This document shows, in pieces, positions 35,972-45,372 of a stretch of 53,273 bases of DNA. How positions within the stretch are numbered: the first letter of the stretch is position 1; each line of letters opens with the position of its first letter. Below the pieces are notes generated by a model. That model had not been told where the DNA came from. It worked only from the letters and a program-made list of their open reading frames with translations, and did not search any database. The stretch spans positions 1 to 53,273 of the forward strand of contig JAEEQP010000025.1 of the NCBI GenBank assembly GCA_016285355.1. The letters run 5' to 3'. The position numbers were made by a program, and so were the translations under genes. Source of the DNA: Bacteroidales bacterium. GTDB lineage: Bacteria > Bacteroidota > Bacteroidia > Bacteroidales > F082.

Positions 35972-36664
35972 ATGATACAGAGAAGGAGGGAATATGGCAA
36001 ACGTGAGCCCTCAAGGGATGCCCATAAGATTTACATCGTTTGTGAGGGAAAAGGCACTGAACCGGATTACTTTGCCTTTTTTGAAGGACTATCCTCCAAC
36101 TTGCAGGTTATTACAATTCCTCCAACAGAAGGAACCGACCCATTGAAATTGATGGAACGAGCCAATCAAGTGCTGCTTGGAGATGAAAGAGAGTATACCG
36201 TTGAGTATGAACATGGAGATACGGTGTGGTTTGTCATCGACACTGATGAATGGGAAAAACAAGGAAAAATAACTCCCTTGCGTGAATTCTGCGCCGATAA
36301 AAACGCATCTATACCTGAATCTTTGGATGAAGTCAAAGGCTATCCAGCATGGAACGTGGCTCAAAGCAATCCGTGTTTTGAAATTTGGCTTTATTATCAT
36401 TTCTATGACGAAAAACCGAATGATGAGGATGTTGAAGAATATGCTTCTTTCAAAGAATACGTCGATGGAACCATTTCTGGCGGATTCAATTTCGGGAAAG
36501 ACCCGGTAAGACTTGAAGATGCGATAGCCAATACTGAGAAGAATTATGCAAAGGACGATAATGGACTATTACAACAGTGTTCTTCTGAAGTATTCATGCT
36601 TGGAAAGGAAATTGATGGCTTTGTAAAAGCTGACCTTAGGAAACTAAGAAACAAATTGGTGTAG
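35972..36664 (+). CDS. rloB: RloB/AbiLii-like TOPRIM-type nuclease
   Basis: 230 residues from the ATG at 35972, one base after the RloA stop. The RloB family hallmarks are there: IYIVCEGKGTEPDYFAFF (Glu25, Glu30) and VWFVIDTDEW (Asp90, Asp92), a TOPRIM-like metal site, followed by AQSNPCFEIWLYYHF (about 130). It is the presumed effector nuclease of the pair with the ATPase before it. A 19-residue extension inside the RloA gene is rejected. The C-terminal half is helical and charged. Confidence 0.88.
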   Translation: MIQRRREYGKREPSRDAHKIYIVCEGKGTEPDYFAFFEGLSSNLQVITIPPTEGTDPLKLMERANQVLLGDEREYTVEYEHGDTVWFVIDTDEWEKQGKITPLREFCADKNASIPESLDEVKGYPAWNVAQSNPCFEIWLYYHFYDEKPNDEDVEEYASFKEYVDGTISGGFNFGKDPVRLEDAIANTEKNYAKDDNGLLQQCSSEVFMLGKEIDGFVKADLRKLRNKLV

Positions 36665-36687
36665 TTTGTTTATTATGCTGAATTGTC

Positions 36688-37704
36688 CTAAATCAGGCGT
36701 GTCAAATGTCGAATTAGTGGATATATTTCAAGAGTATCATTCGCCTCAAACCATAGATATCCATTATCTCTCCTCAACCACGTCATCTGTCGTTTGGCAT
36801 ATTGCCGCGTGTGAATCTTGATTAGCTCCACAGCTTCTGCAAGGGTGCAATCACCATCGAAGTAGGAGAACAACTCTTTGTAACCCACCGTGTTGAGTGC
36901 ATTCATTTGACGTTTTGGATGAAGTGCCTTGGCTTCTTCCAATAGACCTTGTTCCATCATCAAATCCACTCGGCGGTCGATGCGCTGGATGAGTGCTTGA
37001 CGGTCCCAAAGCAAGGCGTATTTCTTGATGCCAAAGTCACGTTGGATGGTGTTGCCGTTGCGGAAAGAGGTGAAAGTCTTGCCTGTCTGGTAGCAGACTT
37101 CCAAAGCTCTTTGCAGCCTTCGTGGGTTTTGCTGGTCGACGAGGGCGAAATACTCGGGGTCGAGGCGCTGGACTTCATTTTGTAAGGCCATCAGACCACC
37201 TTCGTCAAACAACTTTTGCACTTTTTCTCTAATGTCGGGATCCACATCGGGCATGGTATCAATGCCGTTGCATACCGCGTCAATGAAAAGGCCAGAGCCG
37301 CCTGTCATGATGACGCTATCGTGGGTCTTGAAGAGTTCACCCAAGAGTTGCAGGGCATCGCGTTCATAGTCTGCTACATCATATTTATCCTCGATGCTGA
37401 TGTGATGAACAAAATAATGTTTGACTTGATTCAGTTCTTCCTCAGTTGGGGCCGCAGTGCCTATGCTCATTTCCTTATAAAACTGTCGACTGTCGGCGGA
37501 GAGAATGACGGTGTTCAACGCCTTGGCCATTTTGATGGAAAAAGCGGTTTTACCCGAAGCGGTGGGGCCAGCGATTACTATAAGGATTTTGTTTTTTTTA
37601 GAGTACGGGCCCTTCGACAGGCTCAGGGACCCTTTGCTTTTCATAGAGCTAAGGTCCCTGAGCTCGTCGAAGGGCCGATTTATATGGTTTAAGCCATTAT
37701 CCAT
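36688..37704 (-). CDS. miaA: tRNA dimethylallyltransferase
   Basis: Transfers dimethylallyl to A37 of tRNAs, using the product of idi. P-loop VIAGPTASGKT, SADSRQFYKEMSIGTAAP, and the tRNA-binding region TGGSGLFIDAVCNG, QNPRRLQRALE and RQYAKRQMTWLRRD are all present. The usual protein starts a few residues before the P-loop; here about 40 residues precede it, mostly coded by an inverted pair of family A repeats (37608-37676). The ATG at 37704 follows the cca stop (37706) by one base; a second ATG at 37644 lies in the repeat's loop. Either could be used. Third gene of clpC-cca-miaA. Confidence 0.93.
   Translation of the reverse strand: MDNGLNHINRPFDELRDLSSMKSKGSLSLSKGPYSKKNKILIVIAGPTASGKTAFSIKMAKALNTVILSADSRQFYKEMSIGTAAPTEEELNQVKHYFVHHISIEDKYDVADYERDALQLLGELFKTHDSVIMTGGSGLFIDAVCNGIDTMPDVDPDIREKVQKLFDEGGLMALQNEVQRLDPEYFALVDQQNPRRLQRALEVCYQTGKTFTSFRNGNTIQRDFGIKKYALLWDRQALIQRIDRRVDLMMEQGLLEEAKALHPKRQMNALNTVGYKELFSYFDGDCTLAEAVELIKIHTRQYAKRQMTWLRRDNGYLWFEANDTLEIYPLIRHLTRLI
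37608..37676 (-). repeat. interspersed repeat family A, inverted pair across the start of miaA
   Basis: Two 24-bp copies in opposite orientation (37608-37631 and 37653-37676) with a 21-base spacer. Both arms and the spacer are open in the miaA frame. In RNA they would form a long hairpin near the start of the gene. The spacer contains the only ATG between the hairpin and the P-loop. Confidence 0.85.
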
Positions 37705-37705
37705 T

Positions 37706-39181
37706 TCACATTTTATTCGGTACTGGTCCGTTATTGGCCACAACAATCGGCTCTTGGATTTCTTTTACTACACTGAGACCAAGTTTTTTCCCTTCTTCTT
37801 TCATGAAAGTGTAAGCCTCAGCGAAGTTATTTCCAATAACTCCGTCCAAAATGGCCTCGCGAATAGCATTTTTGATGACACCCACCTCGCGGCCTTCGGG
37901 GATGCCAAAGGTCTCCATAATAGCGATGCCGTCAATGGGCGGCTGCCAGTTGCGCAGATGGTCTTTGGCCTCGATTTCCTTCAGCTTCTCCTGCACAATC
38001 TCGAAGTTATGATGGAATTTCTTCACCTTCTCCTCGTTCTTTGAGGTGATGTCGGCGTGGCAAAGTAGCATGAGGTCGTCGATGTCATCGCCAGCATCGA
38101 AGAGTAGTCGGCGCACAGCGGAGTCGGTAACGATGTCCTCGGCCAAGACGATGGGGCGGAGGTGTAAGAGCACCAGTTTCTCCACATATTTCATCTTCTC
38201 GTTCAAAGGCAGTTTCATGGCGGCGAAGATCTTGGGCACCATCTTGGAGCCTTTAAACTCGTGGCCGTGGAAGGTCCAGCCGATGCCGTCTTCCCAGCGC
38301 TTGGTCTGGGGCTTGGCGATGTCGTGCAGCAATGCGGCCCAGCGCAGCCAGAGGTCGTCGCTCTTCTCGGCTACTTGGTCAAGCACTTGCAAGGTGTGCA
38401 GGAAGTTGTCCTTATGGCCTCGACCTTGCACGACTTCCACGCCTTTCAACAAGCAGAGCTGCGGGAAGATGAGTTTCAGCAATCCGCTTTCGTCGAGCAG
38501 CTTGAATCCGATAGAGGGCTTAGGCGAGAGGATGATTTTGTTCAGCTCCTCGGTGACACGCTCCATCGAGACGATCTTGATGCGCTCGGCATTCCGCTTG
38601 ATGGCCTTGAACGACTCGGGCTCAATATAGAACTTGAGTTGTGAGGCAAACCTTATGGCGCGCATCATGCGCAAAGGGTCGTCGGAGTAGGTGATGTCGG
38701 GGTCCAAGGGTGTCCGCAACAGCAGTTCTTCCATGTCTGCCATGCCACCATAAAGGTCGATGAGCGTGCCGAAGTCCTCGGCGTTGAGGCTGAGTGCCAT
38801 GGCGTTGATGGTGAAGTCGCGGCGACTGATGTCGTCCTCCAAAGTGCCGTTTTCTACCACAGGCTTACGGCTGTTGCGGTCGTAGGATTCTTTCCTTGCG
38901 CCCACAAACTCTACCTCAATGCCGTCGAAGTGAATCATGGCCGTGCCGAAAGCACCGTAGTATTGGGCTTCTTTGTGGCCGGGTAGGAGAGAAGCGACCT
39001 TTTTTGCCAAGGTGATGCCGCTGCCCACTGTCACCACGTCAATGTCGTTTGACGGACGGCGCAGCAGGATGTCGCGCACATAGCCGCCGATGACATAGCT
39101 CTTGTAGCCCAACTCCGCGCTGGCGTAGGCAATCACCTTAAAGATCTTGCTGCTGATATGTTTCTTGAAGTCGTAGTTCAT
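37706..39181 (-). CDS. cca: CCA tRNA nucleotidyltransferase with HD domain
   Basis: 491 residues. The nucleotidyltransferase head has GGYVRDILLRRPSNDIDVVT (about 32-51, with the D-x-D metal site), the RRDFTINAMAL motif, and GTLIDLYGG. The neck and body have SDDPLRMMRAIRFASQL, and the HD phosphohydrolase part has HTLQVLDQVA and WAALLHDIAKP (about 285). It adds or repairs the CCA end of tRNAs. Longer than the 410-residue E. coli enzyme because of the C-terminal extension common in Bacteroidota. The ATG overlaps the clpC stop by four bases (ATGA). Confidence 0.93.
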   Translation of the reverse strand: MNYDFKKHISSKIFKVIAYASAELGYKSYVIGGYVRDILLRRPSNDIDVVTVGSGITLAKKVASLLPGHKEAQYYGAFGTAMIHFDGIEVEFVGARKESYDRNSRKPVVENGTLEDDISRRDFTINAMALSLNAEDFGTLIDLYGGMADMEELLLRTPLDPDITYSDDPLRMMRAIRFASQLKFYIEPESFKAIKRNAERIKIVSMERVTEELNKIILSPKPSIGFKLLDESGLLKLIFPQLCLLKGVEVVQGRGHKDNFLHTLQVLDQVAEKSDDLWLRWAALLHDIAKPQTKRWEDGIGWTFHGHEFKGSKMVPKIFAAMKLPLNEKMKYVEKLVLLHLRPIVLAEDIVTDSAVRRLLFDAGDDIDDLMLLCHADITSKNEEKVKKFHHNFEIVQEKLKEIEAKDHLRNWQPPIDGIAIMETFGIPEGREVGVIKNAIREAILDGVIGNNFAEAYTFMKEEGKKLGLSVVKEIQEPIVVANNGPVPNKM

Positions 39182-41754
39182 GCGACAGGGGCTTCTTCAA
39201 GGATTTTTTTCTCACTTGGGATGACATTGACGATGGTTTCTTCGCCTTTTTCGTCGAGGTCGATGCTGATGGTGTCGCCGATGTGGAGGTTGGCGGAGAT
39301 GATGGCCTCGGCCAAAACGTCTTCCACATATTTCTGGACAGCGCGTTTCAGCGGACGTGCACCATACTGTTCGTCCCAACCTTTCTCGGCGAGGAAGTCC
39401 ATGGCCTTTTCAGTGATTTCAATCTTGTAGCCCATCTCTTCAACACGCTTCACCACCTGACGGATTTCAATGCCGATAATCTTTTGGATGTCCTTCTTAT
39501 CCAAGGCGTTGAACATCACCACATCATCGACACGGTTAAGGAACTCGGGTGCAAAGGTACGTTTCAGGGCGTTGTCAATGACGCTTTGCGAATACTCGTT
39601 CTTCGCGTTGAGTTTGGCCTGTGTGCCGAAACCGACACCCTGACCGAAGTCTTTCAGTTGGCGCGAGCCGATGTTGGAGGTCATGATGATAATGGTGTTC
39701 TTGAAGTCGACCTTACGACCCAAACTGTCGGTCAGCTGGCCGTCGTCTAAGACTTGCAGCAATAGGTTAAACACATCGGGGTGAGCCTTCTCGATTTCGT
39801 CCAAAAGCACGATGGAGTAGGGCTTGCGGCGCACTTTCTCGGTAAGTTGTCCGCCTTCTTCATAACCCACATAGCCTGGAGGTGCTCCCACGAGGCGCGA
39901 CACGGCGAACTTCTCCATGTATTCGCTCATGTCGATGCGGATGAGGGCATCTTCGCTGTCGAAGAGGAACTTGGCCAACACCTTGGCTAAGTAGGTCTTA
40001 CCGACACCAGTGGGACCAAGGAAGATGAACGAGCCGATGGGCTTGTTCGGGTCTTTCAGTCCGGCACGGTTGCGGCGGATAGCGCGGGTCACCTTCTTGA
40101 TGGCCTCGTCCTGACCGATGACGGTGCCCGCCAACTCGGTTTCCATGTGCATTAAGCGGTCGCCTTCGTTCTTGGCGATGCGCTGCACAGGAACGCCGGT
40201 CATCATGGCTACCACCTCGGCAACGTTCTGTTCCGTGACTGTTTGGCGATGTGCAACAGTGTTGTCTTCCCAGGCTTTCTTGGCAGCTTCGAGGCGGTCA
40301 AGAATCTTGACTTCCTCGTTGCGGTACATGCCCGCCTCCTCGAACTTCTGCTCGGCAATGGCGGCTTTCTTGTCCTTGCGCACGACTTCAAGACGACCTT
40401 CCAATTCGGTGATTTCACTCGGCACGTCGATGTTCTTGATGTGGACACGAGCACCAGCCTCGTCCAAGGCATCGATGGCCTTGTCGGGCAAGTGGCGGTC
40501 GCTGAGGTAACGGTCGGTGAGCTTCACGCAGGCCTCAATGGCCTCTGGTGTGTAGTTCACCAAGTGATGGTCTTCGTATCTGGGTTTGATATTATTCAAA
40601 ATCTCGATGGTCTCGGCGGGCGTGGTGGGCTCGACGAGAATCTTCTGGAAGCGGCGTTCCAAGGCACCGTCTTTTTCGATGTATTGGCGGTATTCGTCAA
40701 GGGTAGTGGAACCGATGCACTGCAACTCGCCACGCGCCAAGGCAGGCTTGAACATGTTGCTAGCATCCAATGAGCCGTTGGCGTTGCCTGCGCCGACCAA
40801 AGTGTGAATTTCGTCGACGAAGAGGATAATGTCGCGGTTGTTCTCCAACTCGTTGAGGATGGCCTTGATGCGTTCCTCAAACTGGCCGCGGTATTTGGTG
40901 CCAGCTACGATGGAGCCGATGTCGAGCATGACGACGCGTTTATTAAATAAGGTGCGCGGCACACGGTGTTGCACAATGCGGATGGCTAACCCCTCTGCTA
41001 TGGCTGACTTGCCCACGCCAGGCTCGCCAATCAAAATCGGGTTGTTCTTCTTGCGGCGGCTGAGAATCTGGGCGATGCGTTCCAGTTCGCGCTCGCGGCC
41101 CACGATGGGGTCGAGGCGGTTTTCCTCGGCAGCCTTGGTGAGGTCGCGGCCAAAGTTGTCCAACACAGGCGTCTTGCTCTTGATGTTGCTCGTCTTCTTG
41201 GGTTTCTCTTGTTGCGGCCGGATGTCGTTCATCAGGTCGTCATCTTCGTCGTCATCCTCAAAAATGTTGGAGGCATAGCCCTGCGATTCTTCAGCGGATT
41301 CCTGTGGGTCAGCGTTTTCGGATGTATAACGCAACAGTTCCTGCTTGAAATTATCGTAGTTGATGCCTTCAAACTCAAGGTTTTGCGAGATGATATTGTT
41401 CTTTTCGTGCAAAATGGCCAGCATGAGGTGTTCCGAACGGACAATCTCCGAATGGAACTCCTTGGCGATGATATAGGTGAACTTCAGCACGCGCTCAGCC
41501 TGCTTGGTCAAAGGCAATGCCAAAACTGGATTTTGGTTGCTGTTGGCGGTGCGCACTGAGGCTTCCAATTTCTTTGAAAAGACTTCGATGTTCAGGTTGA
41601 GGTTCTCCAAAATGCGGATGGCAGCACTGCCTCCTTCTTTCAACATACCCAGAAAAAGGTGCTCCAATCCGACGTATGCATTCCCCAAACGTTGCGCCTC
41701 TTGATGACTAAGTGACAAAATGGCACGAACGCGGGGAGAGAATTTTGCATCCAT
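39178..41754 (-). CDS. clpC: ATP-dependent Clp protease ATP-binding subunit ClpC
   Basis: 858-residue Hsp100 unfoldase for ClpP. The two N-terminal Clp_N repeats (about 1-145) begin [17 protein letters not shown] poorly conserved acidic linker (about 150-190) is followed by AAA-1 with [13 protein letters not shown]. The UVR-like segment is [20 protein letters not shown]-2 has [12 protein letters not shown] and the ClpC-type C-terminal [16 protein letters not shown]. First gene of clpC-cca-miaA; the stop overlaps the cca start. It has a -7 box at 41828-41836 and faces away from higBA. Confidence 0.96.
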   Translation of the reverse strand: MDAKFSPRVRAILSLSHQEAQRLGNAYVGLEHLFLGMLKEGGSAAIRILENLNLNIEVFSKKLEASVRTANSNQNPVLALPLTKQAERVLKFTYIIAKEFHSEIVRSEHLMLAILHEKNNIISQNLEFEGINYDNFKQELLRYTSENADPQESAEESQGYASNIFEDDDEDDDLMNDIRPQQEKPKKTSNIKSKTPVLDNFGRDLTKAAEENRLDPIVGRERELERIAQILSRRKKNNPILIGEPGVGKSAIAEGLAIRIVQHRVPRTLFNKRVVMLDIGSIVAGTKYRGQFEERIKAILNELENNRDIILFVDEIHTLVGAGNANGSLDASNMFKPALARGELQCIGSTTLDEYRQYIEKDGALERRFQKILVEPTTPAETIEILNNIKPRYEDHHLVNYTPEAIEACVKLTDRYLSDRHLPDKAIDALDEAGARVHIKNIDVPSEITELEGRLEVVRKDKKAAIAEQKFEEAGMYRNEEVKILDRLEAAKKAWEDNTVAHRQTVTEQNVAEVVAMMTGVPVQRIAKNEGDRLMHMETELAGTVIGQDEAIKKVTRAIRRNRAGLKDPNKPIGSFIFLGPTGVGKTYLAKVLAKFLFDSEDALIRIDMSEYMEKFAVSRLVGAPPGYVGYEEGGQLTEKVRRKPYSIVLLDEIEKAHPDVFNLLLQVLDDGQLTDSLGRKVDFKNTIIIMTSNIGSRQLKDFGQGVGFGTQAKLNAKNEYSQSVIDNALKRTFAPEFLNRVDDVVMFNALDKKDIQKIIGIEIRQVVKRVEEMGYKIEITEKAMDFLAEKGWDEQYGARPLKRAVQKYVEDVLAEAIISANLHIGDTISIDLDEKGEETIVNVIPSEKKILEEAPVA

Positions 41755-41827
41755 ATAATTACAATTCTTTTGTTTTCAATACTTTAATAAAAATCCATCA
41801 ATTTACCTTGTCCGATTCTTTCGGAGC

Positions 41828-41836
41828 GCAAAGGTA
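41828..41836 (-). promoter_or_regulatory. -7 box of clpC
   Basis: TACCTTTGC on the minus strand, 74 bases before the clpC ATG. Divergent from the higBA promoter about 100 bases away. Confidence 0.45.
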
Positions 41837-41917
41837 CAAACAAAAACCGCGCCGCGCCACCCTAATTGTCAAGAACGCAAAAATATTGTTGTTTGGTTTT
41901 TTCGAGTTTGGAAAAAT

Positions 41918-41961
41918 GTTCGCAAAATTTGTGAACATTAAGGATAATTTCGTACTTTTGC
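41918..41961 (+). promoter_or_regulatory. higBA promoter with operator-like palindrome
   Basis: TTTG 41928-41931, 21-base spacer, TACTTTTGC 41953-41961. A near-palindrome GTTCGCAAAATTTGTGAAC spans 41918-41936 and overlaps the -33 box, the expected place for HigA autorepression. Confidence 0.6.
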
Positions 41962-41980
41962 AGCGATAAAAACAGATGGA

Positions 41981-42298
41981 ATGCAGATTGTCTTTCAAAA
42001 AGAGTATCTGAGCGAGTTGTACTATAAGGGCAAGTCAAGTGACAAGAAACATCGTTTTCAGCCAGACATCGTTAAACGATACACTCATGTCATCAATACC
42101 CTTGCTTCTGCAAATAGGATTGAGGATTTGTTTCCTTTGCATTCGTTGAATTATGAGGTGCTTGAGGGCGATTTAAAGGGGTATGAGTCTGTGCGCGTTA
42201 ACGACAAGTATAGGGTACTGTTCCGTTCAGAGAAGATTGCGAGCGAACCGATGATCACCATCTGCAATATTGAAGAGTTGACAAACCATTATAAATGA
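41981..42298 (+). CDS. higB: HigB-family toxin
   Basis: 105 residues with the compact RelE-like fold in its HigB form: Q-K-E-Y-L at the start, RFQPDIVKRYTHVINTLASA, then LNYEVLEGDLKGYESVRVNDKYRVLF and CNIEELTNHYK at the end. It should cleave mRNA on the ribosome. The toxin comes first and the antitoxin second (7-base gap), which is the rule for HigBA and the reverse of most pairs. Confidence 0.88.
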   Translation: MQIVFQKEYLSELYYKGKSSDKKHRFQPDIVKRYTHVINTLASANRIEDLFPLHSLNYEVLEGDLKGYESVRVNDKYRVLFRSEKIASEPMITICNIEELTNHYK

Positions 42299-42305
42299 TA
42301 TAGTT

Positions 42306-42617
42306 ATGGCCAATTTAGGTTATTCATTTTATCCCACGCATCCAGGTGATATTCTCAAAGAGGAGTTGGAAGCCCGAAAGATTTCGCAACGTAGTTTCGC
42401 GAAACAAGTGGGCATGTCGTATTCGGTATTGAATGAACTGCTGAATGGTAAACGACCGTTGACGCCTTCTACAGCGTTGCTATTTGAGGCCGCATTGGGC
42501 ATTTCTGCGGATATGCTGATGAACATTCAAACCCGATATAATATGCAGACCGCCCGAAATGACAGCAAGATAACCAAGTGGTTGTCAAGTATTCCGCGTG
42601 TGGCAGCGTTATGGTAA
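42306..42617 (+). CDS. higA: HigA-family antitoxin
   Basis: 103 residues with an XRE-type helix-turn-helix. The start YSFYPTHPGDILKEELEARKIS and QRSFAKQVGMSYSVLNELLNGKRPLTPSTALLFEAALG are the classical HigA/VapI pattern. It neutralises HigB and represses its own operon, probably at the palindrome at 41918-41936. It ends about 90 bases before gyrA, whose own -7 box follows. Confidence 0.92.
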   Translation: MANLGYSFYPTHPGDILKEELEARKISQRSFAKQVGMSYSVLNELLNGKRPLTPSTALLFEAALGISADMLMNIQTRYNMQTARNDSKITKWLSSIPRVAALW

Positions 42618-42633
42618 TGCAAAAACGCATTTT

Positions 42634-42668
42634 TTTGAAAAACCTATCAGTTTTTTTCCTATTTTTGC
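42634..42668 (+). promoter_or_regulatory. gyrA promoter
   Basis: TTTG 42634-42637 and TATTTTTGC 42660-42668, spacing 22; the ATG at 42705 is 36 bases downstream. Confidence 0.6.
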
Positions 42669-42704
42669 ACCCTTATTAATAAAAGCGAAAACTAACACCC
42701 AAAA

Positions 42705-45317
42705 ATGGACGAAAACAATATCAATACTCCTGAGAATCAAGAAGAAAACATTCCTGAGAACACTGGAGAAAAAATCATCAAGGTCAACCTTGAGAACCAG
42801 ATGAAGTCGGCTTACATCGACTATTCGATGTCCGTCATCATCTCGCGTGCCTTGCCTGACGTGCGCGACGGCCTCAAACCAGTGCACCGTCGTGTGCTCT
42901 ATGGTATGAAGGAACTCGGCGTCACCTCGCGCAGCGGCTACAAGAAATCGGCTCGTATCGTCGGTGAGGTGCTCGGTAAGTACCACCCGCACGGTGATTC
43001 ATCCGTTTATGATGCCATGGTGCGTATGGCCCAGCCGTGGTCATTGCGTTATCCTTTGGTCGACGGCCAAGGCAACTTCGGCTCGGTGGACGGCGACAGC
43101 CCTGCCGCTATGCGTTACACCGAGGCGCGCCTTCAGAAGATTGCAGAGGAGATGCTCGACGACCTCGACAAGGACACCGTCGATTTCCAGAACAACTTCG
43201 ACGACTCATTGCAAGAGCCTACCGTGCTGCCTACGCAGATTCCTACCTTGCTGGTGAATGGCACCAACGGTATCGCTGTGGGTATGGCCACCAACATGGC
43301 ACCTCATAACCTTAGCGAATGCGTTGACGGCATCATCGCTTATATCGATAACCGCGAAATCACCACGCAAGAATTGATGCAACACATCAAGGCTCCCGAC
43401 TTCCCGACTGCTGGTGTGATTTATGGCTACGAAGGTGTGCGTGAGGCGTTTGAGACAGGTAGGGGACGTATTGTCCTCCGTGGTGAGACTCACTTCGAGG
43501 AACACAATGGCCACGAGCGCATCATTGCCACTTCGATACCTTATCAGGTCAACAAGGCCGAGATGATTAAGAAGACCGCCGACCTTGTCAATGAAAAGAA
43601 GCTGGAAGGCTTAGCCGACATCCGCGACGAGTCAGATAGAAAAGGTATCCGCGTGGTCTATGAACTGAAACGCGATGCCAACCCCGATGTGGTGCTGAAC
43701 AAGCTCTTCCTGATGACTCCGCTGCAAAGCTCGTTCAATGTGAACAACGTGGCTTTGGTCAATGGTCGTCCCTATACATTGAACCTCAAGCAGTTGATAG
43801 AGCATTTCGTGGCTCACCGTCATGAAATCATTCTACGCCGCACGCGCTATGAGCTGAAAAAGGCCGAAGACCGTGCCCATATCTTGGAAGGTCTGGCCCG
43901 CGCTATTGACATTGTGGACGAAATCATCGCCACCATCCGTGCCTGTAAGGGAGGCACGCCTGAAGCCAAACAGGCCATCATGGACAGGTTCGGCTTCGAC
44001 GACCCGCAAGCCAGTGCGATTGTGGCTTACCGCCTCGGTCAGTTGGCTGGCCTCGAAATCAAGAAGATCATGGACGAGTTGGAGGAAATCCACGAACGCA
44101 TCAAGCATTTCCACGAAATTCTACAAAATGAGGAATTACAATTCCAGATTATCAAGGACGAACTGCTGGTCATCAAGGAAAAATATGGCGATGCTCGTCG
44201 CACCCAGATCGTGCCCGCCGCTGGTGAGTTCCGCATGGAAGACATCATCGCCGACGACGCTGTGGTCATTACCATTTCGCACCTCGGTTATATTAAGCGT
44301 ACCCCGCTGACCGAATACCGTGTGCAAAGCCGTGGCGGCAAGGGTTCGAAGGGCTCCGCCACCCGCGACACCGACTTCATTGAACATATCTTCACGGCCA
44401 CCAACCATAACCACCTGCTCTTCTTCACCGAACAGGGCAAGTGCTACAAACTCAGAGCCTTCGAGATTCCTGAAGAGGGCAAGAACAGCAAGGGTCGCGC
44501 CATCCAAAACCTGTTGCCACTCGACAAGGACAACAAGGTGATGGCTTACCTTAACGTGAAGAGTATGAGCGATGAGGACTATCTCGAAAATAACTACATC
44601 ATCCTCTGCACCAAGAAGGGTATTATCAAAAAGACCAACTTGGCTGCTTATAAGAACATCCGCCAAAACGGCATCATCGCCGTCAACATCCGTGAGGACG
44701 ACCAACTCTTGGAGGCTTGCCTCACCAGCGGTAACGACGAGGTGCTGATGGCTGTCCGTTCGGGTAAGGCCGTCCGCTTTAATGAGCAGACTGTCCGTCC
44801 GATGGGCCGTACCGCTACTGGCGTGAAAGCCATTACCCTTGGTTCGCCTGAAGACGAGGTCATTGGTATGGTGTGCATCAACGACCCGCAACAGACCGTT
44901 TTGGTGGTCTCCGAAAAAGGCTTCGGCAAGCGTTCCGACATTGAAGATTACCGCATCACCAACCGTGGCGCGAAGGGTGTGAAGACCTTGAATATCACCG
45001 ACAAGACTGGCGACCTCATTGCCATCAAGGGCGTGACTGACGACGAAGACCTGATGATTATCAACAAGTCGGGCATTGTCATCCGCATGGCGGTCAGCAA
45101 GTTACGTGTGATGGGTCGTGCTACCCAAGGCGTGAAGCTCATTGACTTGCGCGGTACTGACGAAATCGCTGCCGTCACCAAAGTCGAGCATGAAGACGAA
45201 CCTGAAGATGCAGAGGTCGTTGAGCCAGTCGAAACACCGACCCCAGAATCACCTGAGGCCCCTGAGCCTGTCGAAGGGCCGACTGAAGAAAACAACGAAA
45301 CCACTTTGGAACAATAA
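42705..45317 (+). CDS. gyrA: DNA gyrase subunit A
   Basis: 870 residues. The N-terminal breakage-reunion domain has the catalytic tyrosine in AAMRYTE (Tyr138) and the quinolone pocket [10 protein letters not shown]. The positions matching E. coli Ser83 and Asp87 are Ser99 and Asp103, the sensitive forms. The C-terminal beta-pinwheel has the GyrA-box-like [10 protein letters not shown]. It begins with about 25 extra polar residues and ends in a proline- and glutamate-rich tail (about residues 835-870) that is built partly from a family A repeat (45257-45280). The next gene follows without a promoter. Confidence 0.97.
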   Translation: MDENNINTPENQEENIPENTGEKIIKVNLENQMKSAYIDYSMSVIISRALPDVRDGLKPVHRRVLYGMKELGVTSRSGYKKSARIVGEVLGKYHPHGDSSVYDAMVRMAQPWSLRYPLVDGQGNFGSVDGDSPAAMRYTEARLQKIAEEMLDDLDKDTVDFQNNFDDSLQEPTVLPTQIPTLLVNGTNGIAVGMATNMAPHNLSECVDGIIAYIDNREITTQELMQHIKAPDFPTAGVIYGYEGVREAFETGRGRIVLRGETHFEEHNGHERIIATSIPYQVNKAEMIKKTADLVNEKKLEGLADIRDESDRKGIRVVYELKRDANPDVVLNKLFLMTPLQSSFNVNNVALVNGRPYTLNLKQLIEHFVAHRHEIILRRTRYELKKAEDRAHILEGLARAIDIVDEIIATIRACKGGTPEAKQAIMDRFGFDDPQASAIVAYRLGQLAGLEIKKIMDELEEIHERIKHFHEILQNEELQFQIIKDELLVIKEKYGDARRTQIVPAAGEFRMEDIIADDAVVITISHLGYIKRTPLTEYRVQSRGGKGSKGSATRDTDFIEHIFTATNHNHLLFFTEQGKCYKLRAFEIPEEGKNSKGRAIQNLLPLDKDNKVMAYLNVKSMSDEDYLENNYIILCTKKGIIKKTNLAAYKNIRQNGIIAVNIREDDQLLEACLTSGNDEVLMAVRSGKAVRFNEQTVRPMGRTATGVKAITLGSPEDEVIGMVCINDPQQTVLVVSEKGFGKRSDIEDYRITNRGAKGVKTLNITDKTGDLIAIKGVTDDEDLMIINKSGIVIRMAVSKLRVMGRATQGVKLIDLRGTDEIAAVTKVEHEDEPEDAEVVEPVETPTPESPEAPEPVEGPTEENNETTLEQ
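45221..45280 (+). repeat. interspersed repeat family A, copy in the GyrA tail plus a decayed copy
   Basis: A full copy at 45257-45280, in the opposite orientation to those in the T9SS genes, read as Glu-Pro-Val-Glu-Gly-Pro. A second, decayed piece (TGAGCCAGTCGAA, 45221-45233) is 36 bases upstream and coded in the same frame, giving Glu-Pro-Val-Glu-Thr-Pro. Confidence 0.75.
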
Positions 45318-45372
45318 TTGTAAAGAAAAAAGATAATAAACGAAAATTGTCAAACTTTAAATAATTGAAAAC

